Source: Mytilus californianus
Taxonomy: Eukaryota; Mollusca; Bivalvia; Mytilida; Mytilidae
Length of the DNA stretch: 64,000 nt
Assembly: GCF_021869535.1 (NCBI RefSeq)
Contig: NW_026262668.1
Location: forward strand, 15,774,632-15,838,631
Direction: 5' to 3'
A model generated the notes under the pieces. It saw nothing but the letters and a program-made list of their open reading frames with translations, was not told the DNA's origin and did not search any database. Shown here in pieces: positions 35,723 to 46,779 of this stretch (position 1 is the stretch's first letter; every line of letters begins with the position of its first letter). Both the position numbers and the translations under genes were made by a program.

Positions 35723-37188
35723 TCACTCATCACTTTCATTAGTATCTCTGATCAGATCTGACCGTAAATTAACTAAAGCAGAGCATATACAAGTAAAATA
35801 TCATCAAACAGTTTTAAGGATGAAACATGCACAGTCCCACTTAGAATTTTGAAGACCTTGAGTCGTCGAATTACCCTTTCGACGTGTAATCGTACTCTGA
35901 CAATCCTTCTTGTGGTTGTCACGTCCTCTGCACTTAACTGAGGTTTGTTTTTTGTGAACGATGGAATGATCAGCTCAACACGCAGTGGAAACAATAAGTC
36001 GTCTATTGTAAAGCCACGATCTGCCATAATCTCGTCTCCTGAAAGCAAGTAAATCATGAATCCACTTTTTTCTACTATAAATTTGTCACTAGCACGACCA
36101 CTAAAAGCTTTGGATATGAACATAATTTGTCCATGTGGGGATATCCCAACTAAATATTTAGCTGTATTATGGGACTTGTAATTGCTGTACGTTTCACCCC
36201 TACTCCTTAAGTAAGTTGGCCTCTGGATAAATGTTTCAGCACAGTCAATAATACAGGTAGTTCTTGGATAATTTTCCCTAAATGATTCGGGACAACAGTC
36301 TCTTATTACTTCATGTACTTCTCTAGGGAGCCAAAAAAATCAAGGACTTTAACTTATCTGCCAACACAGGAATCCACGAATTAAATATTTTGCAAACTAA
36401 ACCACATGATATAACAAATCTTCTGCATAGATCGTCAAAAATTAAATTTAACTTAAGTCTCATGAGCACAAGGAGTACTTTTTCTGCTACCTCTAATTGA
36501 AAACTAAATGTATTGAAAGGAGTTAAACATTTCACCAGCGTGAAAAAGACCTTTTTTGTGACCCCTGTATACAAAAAAGCGTCATTGTCACTGAAAATCG
36601 GTCCATTCTTTCCCGTAGGTGTGATCTGCCTGCGGTAAGAAGTCCGATTCAAGATATTGTGTACCAACAGTAGATGAAACTTCTACAACATATAAGCTAC
36701 AAATAGCCTCCGGTAGATTCTCAGACGACGAACTTGTGCCTGGTTCACTTTTTAAATTAGTGTTCAATTATGTTATTTCCATATCGGAATCGGAATCAAC
36801 ATCTTCTAGTTTTCTTTTTTCTCTGTCAATTGATGCTTTAAACTTTTTCTTCTTCCGGGAGTGGTCTTGTTTTCATACCCCATCTTTATCTTAGAAGAAG
36901 GATTCCGATCTGTAGGTTTTCCGTCAATAAAAAAGTTCAGAGCATACATATACCTTTTTTGGAAGATCTTTCCGATTTAAAGCTTTTATCCACTCAATCC
37001 GTATCGATTCCTTGGATGGTATTACATGTAGTCTGTAAGGATTTAAACAGGGACAATGGTCGTGCATTTCACCATGTAATTCACGCATTGATTTCTTCCA
37101 CAAAGTATTTTTTTCGATTATTGGAACAATTATGAACTGAACATGAATTCCCACCGACTGTTTTGTATTTATTTTCACTCTCCATCAT
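35723..37188 (-). pseudogene. THAP plus DDE_4 transposase (ISL2EU/Harbinger-like), frameshifted
   Basis: Minus-strand protein pieces in the usual order. N-terminal THAP finger: CSVHNC, then after a frameshift NPYRLHVIP, EWIKALNRKDLPKKVYVCSE; the final zinc histidine expected in SEHF reads Leu (SELF). Next a basic linker, then a helix-turn-helix region (LVLMRLKLNLIFDDLCRRFVIS), then the DDE_4 domain: IIDCAE (Asp 36244-36246), SNYKSHNTAKYLVGISPHG, GDEIMADRGF (Asp 36019-36021) and RLHVERVIRRLK (Glu 35878-35880). All three catalytic acids survive. Visible breaks: a frameshift in the THAP region near 37080-37100, stops and frame changes around 36570-36770, an extra T in a seven-T run near 36340 (after SLIF), and a shift near 35780 after which LVNLRSDLIRDTNESDE ends at 35723. 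Young but inactive; terminal repeats not identified. Confidence 0.85.
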
Positions 37189-37674
37189 AAAACGAAAAGG
37201 AAAATAGTGGAAAACAAAATGTAAACAAAAGATCGATATTGTTATGATTAAAGCACGTGTGTTATCTATCATTAGTGCTATGGCTGCGGCACCACGTGAT
37301 AGATTAATGGCAGCGCACATCACAATTAGGTCGGATCTTAAAAAATGTGTCTATAAAGAACAAAAATTGTCAAAAAAAGAACTATTACAACTGATTTACA
37401 TCCATATTCTCATATGAACTTTAAATTTCTTTACACAACTAGATGGTCAGGTTAGGAACAGGTTAGAAACAACATACAGAATGAATTAAATATTACTGTA
37501 AACTTAAACAATCAATGCATCACAAAAAAAAGCAAATTGAAAAGGAAATAAAAAAAAAAACATCAAAAACACACCAACGCACTATAACATAAGTGTACAA
37601 AGAAATAATCTGACGATAATTGCATTCTTCTTCATCTCAGTTGTGACACACGTGTATTGGGAAACACACATATT

Positions 37675-37959
37675 TAGAACCGTATGAGGCGCCGTTTTAT
37701 TGCTTGATGTCAATAAATGATTTTCTGATTTTTATCAATAAATAGAATTCTTGATATCAAAAAATGTAAATGATTTTCTGATATCAAATAATAGAATTTT
37801 TGATATCAAAAAATGGAATTCTTGATATCAAAAAATAGATTTCTTGATATCAAAAATTCCATTTTTTGATATCAAAAATTAATTATTGATATCAAGAATT
37901 CTAATTTTTGATATAAAAAAATAGTGAATAAATAGTAAAACGGCACCTCATAGAACCGT
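37675..37959. mobile_element. GATATC-rich terminal-repeat element with 9-bp target duplication
   Basis: Outer direct repeat TAGAACCGT at 37675-37683 and 37951-37959. Inside, TGAGGCGCCGTTTTA at the left is matched by TAAAACGGCACCTCA at the right (one mismatch). The interior is about ten degenerate copies of a 20-22 base unit built on TTGATATCAAAAAAT, itself a near palindrome, so the element can fold in many ways. No coding. Confidence 0.8.
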
Positions 37960-38290
37960 GCATAGTTATTGATAACTTGATTATGTCCATATAGTTTTGC
38001 GAGGAGTGAACTACAACCAATAAGATCGCCTCGCCATTGTTACTTATAACTAATTACCACTACATTCATATAAGTACTTCAAAATCAATACAGTATAAGC
38101 TCATCTAAAGATTTCACCTTTTTGTCGATCTACATTTAAAAACATTTGTTCAATATTCATAAAAAACTTGTATTGACTTTAAAGTAACTCAAATAACCTG
38201 CTTTTTATAAAAGATATGCAATTTGCTTTCTACTTGTAATATACAAAATATGTATCTAATTTGAAGAAGTTTATCTATTGCTTGATTTTT

Positions 38291-38596
38291 ATGCCCCACC
38301 TACGATAGTATAGGATCATTATGTTTTTCGGTCTGTGCGTCCGTTCGTTCGTTCGTTCGTTCGTCCGTCCGTTCGTCCATTCGTCCGTTCGTCCGTCGTC
38401 CGCCCGTCCGTCTGTCCCGCTTTAGGTTAAAGTTTTTGGTCAAGGTAGTTTTAGATGAAGTTGAAGTCCAGTCAACTTGAAACTTAGTGCACATGTTCCC
38501 TATGATATGATCTTTCTAATTTTAATGCCAAATTAGAGTTTTGACAACAATTTTACAGTCCACTGAACATAGAAAATGATAGTGCGAGTGGGGCAT
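38291..38596. mobile_element. terminal-repeat element with YCCG minisatellite (ATGCCCCAC ends)
   Basis: Begins ATGCCCCAC (38291-38299) and ends GTGGGGCAT (38588-38596). Near the left end is a (GTCCGTTC)n-type minisatellite at about 38337-38415. Its architecture parallels 30348-30619 but the sequence differs. The minus open frame here (38494-38300) is a minisatellite artefact (RTDERTNERTD). Confidence 0.7.
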
Positions 38597-38599
38597 CCG

Positions 38600-39300
38600 T
38601 GTACTATGGACACATTCTTGCTTTATAATGTTTCCAATTGGTAAAGATTTCTTTTTTTTATATTTTTTTTTTCATTTGCAACAATACTGTATTCCCAAAT
38701 CTTGTACATGAAATAACAACAAGAAGTGTAAGCTTTTACTAATTTATCGTCCTGAACATGCATAAAATGTTTACCATTGTAGGTGAAGCAACCAACAATC
38801 TAAAATTTACTCACTTATGTATAGCACCGCTCTTGCTTATGAGCGTAAGGAATACAAAATTAATACACAAATGCAAATGCAAAACAATTTTGTAAGAGAT
38901 AGACTTTGCCCTCAGTCTTGCCTACAAATATCAAACATGGTGCATATCAAAAAGATCTGATTAGTGGTGTTTTGTACATGTTTGTGTCTTAAAGTAAAGA
39001 AAATACATGTATCCGGTGAACAGTTGTATATAAGTGTCGGATCTGAAAATATGTGTTGTTCCGACAATAAGTTTGATACCAAACATCAAGAAGAGTTTAC
39101 TTTAAGTGACGCTCGTGTTGCTGAGAAAGGGTATAATTACATATTGCCTTAATGTTTGGGACACGCTATAAATCTCTATAAACCTCGAGGGCTCAAATGA
39201 TGGAACAAAGACCACGCAGACAAACAGAAATATCGTTACAGTTGGCACGACTAAAAGGCACACCTGAAAGAAACCATCCTTTTCTCTATTTGATTTTCTG
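38600..39300. other. no gene seen
   Basis: AT-rich. A 62-residue plus frame (38964-39152) has no recognisable similarity. Confidence 0.4.
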
Positions 39301-39679
39301 GCGTTCAATGTTTTGATATGAGCATTCCTGATGAAGGTAAATCCAGAAAAATGCTTCGGACGCAGGAAACTTATAAATTGTTATTTTCGTTGACCTTATT
39401 CGTTCCGAAATTGGAAACATTAACGCGGACATCGAAGAAAGCATCTTAGCAGTGGTTGAAGCTATGTTTCTACTCAGTATCCCAAAACAGAGAAAAATAA
39501 AAAAAAACTGAGGTAATCGCATGAACTCCAAAAAGGAGCAAGACGGGTGCGTTGACAGTGTAAGCATCTCGTGCTATGAATGCATTACCCGCCATGCGAA
39601 TCGTCAAAATATCACAATCGGTAAAAATAAGGATCAGACGACTATTCTGGTATATATAAAAAAGTAAAATAACAAACAT

Positions 39680-39795
39680 ACCGAACTCCAAGGAAAATTC
39701 AAAACGGAAAGTCCCTTATCAAATGGCAAAATCAAAAGTTCAAACCCATCAAACGAATGGAAAACAACTGTCATATTCCTGACTTGGTACTTTCA
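39680..39795 (+). repeat. dispersed SINE-like repeat
   Basis: Second full copy of the repeat at 3116-3235, from CCGAACTCCAAGGAAAATTC to CTGACTTGGTAC. Confidence 0.65.
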
Positions 39796-39799
39796 TTTC

Positions 39800-41900
39800 T
39801 TTATTAGAAAATGGTGGATTAAACCTGTTTTTATAGCTAGCTATATACAGATCTAAGACCGCAAAAAAACATGCCGCTAGTGAGTTGAAACACAGTCACA
39901 TCGTATCGATCAACCAATTCCTGATGGTGGCCGTTAAACTTATGTACGATCAATTTATGTCATTCTTCCTTCTAACTGCGCTGGAGCAATTTTTGTGTAA
40001 GGGGAATACCCCTGTTATTTAAGGCAATTCAATATAGTGTGAACATATACGAGCGTAACGTATAAATTTATTGAGGTATGTTAACGTCATACGATGGACC
40101 AAATGGTATGTTACTGATGAGGAATGGAAAGTTGACAATTTAAAAATTGAAATCATCATATTTGTCATAGATTCTAGTTTAAAGTCGTCCATGTCAATAT
40201 CGAGGATAAGATAAAAAATGAAGTAGATATTCTAGTTTCGGTTATATTCTTCATCTCAAGTTCACAGGGATATATGAAATGCATGCACTCACTGCAATGT
40301 TGGTTATTGAAGGACAGGACATCGTCAATATATCAGAAATTGAAATTAAAGAACTTTGCAAGATACCTTTTATTTTTGTCTTTGAAAAGGTTCTGATTCA
40401 TATGAGTACAAAAACAAGTCGGCCCGTAAGGGTGCACAATAAGTACTCATTGGAATCCCGACTGTCTTTTGTAATTACGTTTCCAGAAAACACCTTTTAT
40501 CAAAACCGTTAGGGACTTTATCATCGCTATCAAACTCATGTGAAAACAAACAATTTTATCGAACTATGTTAAAGCAGAAGTGAGAATACTAAGGTTGTGG
40601 TTAAGTTTTAGGGCTCACAAAAATGTTCATCGCAGTCTATTTTGTTCTGATAATTTCATATCTTCATATTTCCGATTTTAAGGCAGACTTTTTATTCTTA
40701 CCCTTGAGATGCTGTAACCTGTATTTAACGATGTGGAAGAGCTAATCTGAATTTGATATTCAAATAAAATAACTTTACATGAGCAAGAAAAAAAAGAAAA
40801 TACAAGACAGATACTGCAATGATATAACAAACAACTCAATACATCAAATAAGTTTTATCTAAAGGACACTAACAAATGCAAACCGACTTCCATTTTCCAA
40901 CGTGAACAATGCCTCTTTCTTCGACTGGTATAAAATATGAAAACAAGATTTATGCATTTGCTGCATCAGAAGTGCTTTTATGGGTTTACCTTCATCAGGA
41001 ACTCTCAAACAAAAAAAAATGTGAAGGTTGAGAATGTTATCATGATAGAATAACCAGACGGGACTATAAAAAGGAATAGTTAAATTAGGATTCATAGAAT
41101 AATGAAAAAGAATCGTTCTGTATGTGAATGATGATCTCTATCTTAGCAAGGTGCATACTGGGTATGTCCCAGGTGCATGGTAATTTATTTTGTTCATATA
41201 TAGCTATCGTTGAACAAATGATAGCAAATCGTAAAAAAATGTTGTACGACTATGTTAACGATTCGCGATCGTTTCACAAATAATTACGATACACAACTTA
41301 CGAGCAATTCATTCGAAAATTCCCTACTGGCTCATAGCAGTAGTGAATCGGAAACTTGAATAAAATACGTCATTTCTTGTTATTATGTGTGCGTTCTTGG
41401 ATGTATGTGAAGAAGAAGCGTTTCGTGAGAGAAAGTAAGGGAGCCCGCGAACACTTCGTGACAAAAATAATCTGAATGACTTAGGCGTTAATTTTGACAC
41501 AAGAGTGTCGGTTTGCAATGAGTGGGATATATAACAGCTATATAGTGCTTGAATTGAATGACGCATTTTGAATAACTTGAAGGTATTATTCGATTTCAAA
41601 GTCAAACGAACCAAATCAATCTATATCGAAGTTGGTGGGATCTGATTTTTTATCTAAAATAGAGGCAACAGATACTATAGGGATATTCAAACTGATAAGT
41701 CGAAAACAAACCGACAAGGCCAAGGCTAAAAAAAAATTAAATACGATTAAAAGAAAAACAACAATTTACAAAACACAGCATAGACAAGAGTGGACACACT
41801 GAAATGTCTCGCCTGTTTTAGTGTTCATAATTGAATTTATGTTGAAAGTAAAAAAAATAAGTTTATATAAGCTTTACATTAAATTAACATTTTAATGATG
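39800..41900. other. no confident gene
   Basis: Contains a minus-orientation GATGAAG-core fragment (40945-41030) and open frames at 40279-40512 (plus) and 41614-41324 (minus) without recognisable domains. The text around 40260-40450 looks like a repeat I associate with mussels, but there is no second copy in the window to prove it. Confidence 0.4.
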
Positions 41901-42215
41901 AATGAACATGAAGTCAAGGTGAGATAAACCCTATCAGACAAACATGTAGGCCGTACAATCATTCCATACACCAAATTTATTTAACATATATTGCCTAAAG
42001 TATCTTAGAAACAAACCTCATTGAGGAAACTGAACTTTGACCAATGAACCATAAAATGAGGTCAAGGTAAGATGACACCTGTCAGACAGACATATACACA
42101 TAACATTCATTCCATACAGAAAATTTTATGAACTTATCACTTATCTGCCAGTTGGAAATGTGAACCTTACGATCATTCTATACACCAAATATAGTAGCCA
42201 CATATCCAAGTTAAG
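41900..42215 (+). repeat. diverged copies of the 147-bp tandem repeat
   Basis: Two old copies with GACCAATGAACCATAAAATGAG, TGTCAGACAGACAT and CATTCCATACA. They are separated from the clean array at 43731-44312 by foldback elements and other sequence inserted in between. Confidence 0.65.
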
Positions 42216-42525
42216 TTGCAATCCCATTGAATACATCCTGAAACCTATGTTCAAATTTTAGTCTTTTTTAGTTACCTTGACCTTAGGCTTAAATATAGGT
42301 CTGTAATGCTTTTACATTCATGTTGAGTAACATGTTTTTAGAAAAAACAGCATCATAAAATCACATGGGATACACTTTTGGCTAATAAATCACAGGCAAA
42401 TATAGCAACAACATTTGAGTAAATAAAATCGCATTATACAAATTTTTTTTTTGAAACATTAAGTCAAATGACTACTAAAAGCAAACTTTGAAATTTCTTA
42501 TGAAATAATTTTTCATCTAGATTTA

Positions 42526-42664
42526 AGGTTCATCAGAAGGGATTGACAAATATGGCCATTTTTATTTTATTTCCTCTTGAGTACAGACAAACCTGTGCAC
42601 AAGGAAAAGTTTTAAGGCATTGCAGAAACTGGATAAATATTTGTCAATTCCTTGAGATGAACCT
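42526..42664. repeat. small foldback element (AGGTTCATC arms)
   Basis: AGGTTCATCAGAAGGGATTG followed by ACAAATAT (42526-42553) pairs with ATATTTGTCAATTCCTTGAG plus ATGAACCT (about 42637-42664). Between the arms is ACAGACAAACCTGTGCAC, a word also in the larger foldback at 43040-43638. Confidence 0.65.
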
Positions 42665-42679
42665 GAAAGATCCCCGCCA

Positions 42680-42712
42680 CCCCCCCCCCCCCCCCAAAAA
42701 AAAAAAAAAAAA
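42680..42712. repeat. C16-A17 homopolymer pair
   Basis: Sixteen C (42680-42695) directly followed by seventeen A (42696-42712). Lengths in an assembly are unreliable. Confidence 0.7.
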
Positions 42713-43039
42713 CTAAAATTATCTTCAATCTGTGATCAAAATATTGTAAAAAGTCATATTTTCATATTATCTATTTATCTATTTATGTTGCTATGCTAAA
42801 ATATTTTTTACTTATCTCAATACTTATCTTATTTCATATGTATCAAAAATCAGTAAATGTGATTCTGTTGTGCAAACAAAATTTCAAAAGTTCTTCAATC
42901 TGTACATATTCAGCCAATTAATCTTTATGAAGGGACTGGAGTGAACTGTATTCTATGTTAAACATTCATGCATGAGTGACCTTATTTTAACATTTTCACA
43001 CCTTCCGATGTTTTTGTTAATCACGGTTTAGTAATGATC

Positions 43040-43638
43040 CCTTAAGGTTCATGTGGACCCATTGGCTAAAATGGCTGCATTTTCACCTCAAAATTTACTC
43101 TATGTACAGACAAACCTGCGCATCTGGAAAAATTTTAAGGCATAGCATGCCCTAGATAAATAAACTTCTAATGCATTGTATGTTTTAGAAAATTTAAAAC
43201 TTGACTGGATTTTGCAGTGCACTTTTTTTCGTCCCTGCAGAAGATGATAAAATAAACAAACAGTCGAGTTTCACTTGATATGGTCCACTCAGGTACACAG
43301 TTTAAATCACCAATTAGTGTCAGGTATCTATTGTCCATCTATTGTCCATGTCAATCAATACAGTTCACTTCAATTATTACCTGTGGGGAAGTTCTCAAAC
43401 CTCTTTCCCAACTTAGTTTATTTTGGCACCTTCTGGAGGAATGAAAAAAAGTGCACTGCAAAATCCCGTTAAGTTTTTAATTTTCTAAAACATAAAATAT
43501 ATTTGAATTTTATTTATCTAGGGCATGCTATGCCTTAAAACTTTTTTAGATGCACAGGTTTGTCTGTACTCAGAGTAAATTTTGAGGTAAAAATGCAGCC
43601 ATTTTAGACGAAGGGTCCACATGAACCTTAAAAGTTTT
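43040..43638. mobile_element. long foldback element flanked by TTAA
   Basis: The left arm begins just after TTAA with GGTTCATGTGGACCC. It runs through TTTTAAGGCATAGCATGCCC to GCAGTGCACTTTTTTTCG (about 43234). The right arm begins AAAAAAAGTGCACTGCAAAA (about 43443) and ends GGGTCCACATGAACC followed by TTAA. Arms are about 190 bases with few mismatches around a 200-base centre. TTAA on both sides is the target duplication of piggyBac-type elements, so this may be a non-autonomous member. Confidence 0.75.
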
Positions 43639-43730
43639 TATAATTTATTATCATTATTAATGTTACTTAAAGATTTTTACAAAATAATCTATTTCAATGT
43701 AAGTAATCAGCAGTTAAATAATAAAATACA

Positions 43731-44312
43731 TTCCATACACCAAATATAGTTGACCTATTACTTATAGCATCTGAGAAGAAGACCAAACAACAGAAACTTA
43801 ACATTGACCAATGAACCATGAAAATAAGCTCAAGGTCAGATGAAACCTGTCAGACAGACGTGCACACCTTACAATCATTCCATACACCATATATAGTTGA
43901 CCTATAACTTATAGTATCTGAGAAGAGGACCAAACAAGAGCAACTTAACATTGACCAATGAACCATGAAAATGAGGTCAAGGACAAATGACACCTGCCAG
44001 ACAGACATGTACACCTTACAATCATTCCATACACCAAATATAGTTGACCTATTGCTTATAGTATTAGAAAAACAGACCAAAACACAAAAACTTAACATTG
44101 ACCAATGAACCATGAAAATGAGGTCAAGGACAAATGACACCTGCCAGTCAGACATGTACACCTTACAATCATTCCATACACCAAATATAGTTGACCTATT
44201 GCTTATAGTATTAGAAAAACAGACCAAAACACAAAAACTTAACATTGACCAATGAACCATGAAAATAGGTCAAGGACAAATGACACCTGCCAGACAGACA
44301 TGTACACCTTCA
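43731..44312 (+). repeat. 147-bp tandem repeat array
   Basis: TTCCATACAC occurs at 43731, 43878, 44025 and 44172, exactly 147 apart. Unit words: ATAGTTGACCTATTGCTTAT, AACATTGACCAATGAACCAT, GACACCTGCCAGACAGACAT. Because 147 is 49 codons, a minus frame (44260-43850) stays open across units and gives a protein-like 49-residue repeat; this is an artefact of unit length. Confidence 0.85.
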
Positions 44313-44444
44313 GACAAGAAATGAACTTGTTCAGATAATATACAGTCAGCCTACAGACTTGTTGCTTCCTGAAATGTCTGCTTACACAGTGCTTTCCTAA
44401 AATGATTTGTAATGTGATCGTTTTCATGATGAATGCTGAGCAAA

Positions 44445-44655
44445 CATAGATTATGCCGTTGGTTTTCTCATTTGGATTGTTTTACATTGTTATTTCGGGG
44501 CCTTCTATACACGTAGCTGACTATGCAGTATGGGCTTTGCTCATTGTTGAAGGCCATAAAGTGACCTATAGTTGTTTATTTCTGTGTTATTTTGGTCTTT
44601 TTTTGGAGAGTTGTCTCATTGGCAATCATACCACATCTTCTTTTTTTATATTATA
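44445..44655 (+). repeat. dispersed repeat, same family as 26330-26870
   Basis: GCCGTTGGTTTTCTCATTTGG, TTGTTGAAGGCCATAAAGTG, GAGAGTTGTCTCATTGGCAA and CATACCACATCTTC. The best preserved copy of this family in the window. Confidence 0.65.
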
Positions 44656-44659
44656 ATGA

Positions 44660-46640
44660 CATTGGCCAAGATAAATGTTATGTTATCCACCCAACTAAGT
44701 AAAATATATAACTTCTCGTTGAACTTCTAAAACAACGATAAATATGCTGATTCATATCGTATCATTCAATGCTGTCAGATGCTATGTGAAAAATAAAGAA
44801 ATTTACCTTAATGTATGCTTCCATTATATTCGGCATTGTTATTCAGTTATGTCCAAAGCAGAACTTACGAAAGGCATGCAATAATTTATTTTCAATAGAT
44901 GCATTTGAAAAATTTATTTTCGGCACTAGTAAAGCGACGTCTATGTTCATGATGTCATGTGATCATCTATATTATATTATAACGCTTAAGTGCCCTTTCA
45001 GACAACTAGCACCCTTCTGCCCTGAGATTCAAGCTGGAACACTGTTGTCAACTTCATAATTATTTCAAACATTTTAATAGATGTCATCCAAATTTGGTCT
45101 ATTTCTTTTAGCTTAATATTCTTGCTTTTTCAGAGTCATGTTCATTTATTTTTCAACTGCACCCAGAAATATGCGGTTACCTTTAATTTCAGAAAAGGAT
45201 TTAGGGAAAGGCGATCTGTGTCCCCCTTTTAAAACCTACATTTAATGTTAATGCAGACATATTGCTTTTTCCAAACCAAACCTTGTCAAGTTTGGGGCCC
45301 CCGGGTACCCCTTCTTTCTATAATTCATCCTACATCTACTTTTGAATTTGTTGCTTATTTGTTATTTGGTCTATGAATATCTGTCTATATATTGACAATG
45401 AAACCACATCTTGATGGTCCCACAAAAATGTTGAAAATGTGTACATTTCATTTTTTTTCTAGCTCCTCTCATATGATAGCAGTACCTTTTTGGTCACTAT
45501 TCTGTGTTGCGTCTAAATATTAATTGTAACACTTTAAAGTGACTGAACAGGTAAAACAAATACTTCTCAAGAAACAGAAAAAGAAGACTACTTGGAACAG
45601 CACCAGACTATGTATGAATAAAAACTCAGATCGGAATAGCATGGATGATATATTTATACATTTTGTACATCATTGTGAATAAGCAAGGAAAGCTATTAAT
45701 AATAGTGCATTTTTTTTTAAAGTTTATTGGGTTTTATATTCATATTCTGTTCAAATTTTCACACAATCTGTCAAAAAGGCAAAACTAACTTTACTGAAAC
45801 TTTCAAACAATATGAGAAGTGTTTCATTGACCAAAACACTCTTGCGATTCTGCAAAAAAAAAAAATCATGCATGATTTTGTGAATGGAAGGGGAAAGAAG
45901 ATCCTGACACAGCGCACCTGAGCATGTCAATTGCGAACTGACCCAATAATTTATATATCACGACCAGTCAACTGATACTGACATTATCAGAGAGTACACA
46001 TCAAAAGAAAAATGCACAAATTACCGATAAATTGTAAAATATGATATCATAGAATTAAATATGTTTTATTACAAAAAAATGTGTTCTTAATCTTGTCGAT
46101 AGATATAACAGAATGTCATATCAGTACCAAAGACAACTCTCCATCCAAGTCACAATTTGTAAAAGTAAACCATTATAGGTTGAAGTACGGTCTTCAACAG
46201 GAAGCCTTGGTTCACACCAAACAGCAAGTTATATAGTCCATATCAATCATGACAATAAACATAAACAAACAAAACAACTATCGCTTACTAATAATCCTGA
46301 CTATATGTATTACTTGAACTTGTTGCCATCAGAAATGAAAATATAAATATTCCAACTAACTAAATATAAAGCACTAAATGATAACACCAATATGAAGCTC
46401 TCATCTATAGAACTTACTAAAAAAATGTCAAGATTACAAACCGCAACAAAATAATAAAAAATATAAGAAGCCAGCTGACAACATGTTCTAGAAAATTATT
46501 TGCAATTTATATTTCATTCCAAATCCATTACCACAAAACATCTTCTTACAGTTATACTACATCTGGAAATTAGTAATAACAACACTTAACCTGTACCTTC
46601 AAAACTAATTGCTTCTTCTAAGACAAAAGCCAGATGAGAA
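44660..46640. other. no gene seen; repeat fragments
   Basis: Holds the second copy of the GCAGTACCTTT repeat (45468-45611) and a fragment ending AAACCACATCTTGATG (45355-45420). The open frames at 44811-45059 and 45727-45921 show no domain. Confidence 0.45.
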
Positions 46641-46779
46641 TTTCATCACTTGAAGTGCTCCAGCTAGAAATAGAAAGGGGCAGGGTGCCAGTGAAGGGCA
46701 GGGCACTTTTTTATGATAGGAAAAGGCACTTCTCATTTCTTTTGTCTATGTTTCTGTGTGTATCACGAGTTTATGCCAT

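Noticed and set aside
38300..38494. Minus frame rich in RTDERTNERTD
   Set aside because: Also a minisatellite translation inside the ATGCCCCAC element.
40279..40512. 77-residue plus frame (MHALTAMLVIEGQDIVNIS...)
   Set aside because: Sits in sequence that resembles a common mussel repeat, no splice context or domain; too weak to call a gene.
43850..44260. 136-residue minus frame with 49-residue internal repeats (VHWSMLSFCVLVCFSNTIS...)
   Set aside because: Produced by the 147-bp tandem repeat; 147 is a multiple of three so the frame persists. Diverged copies break it.
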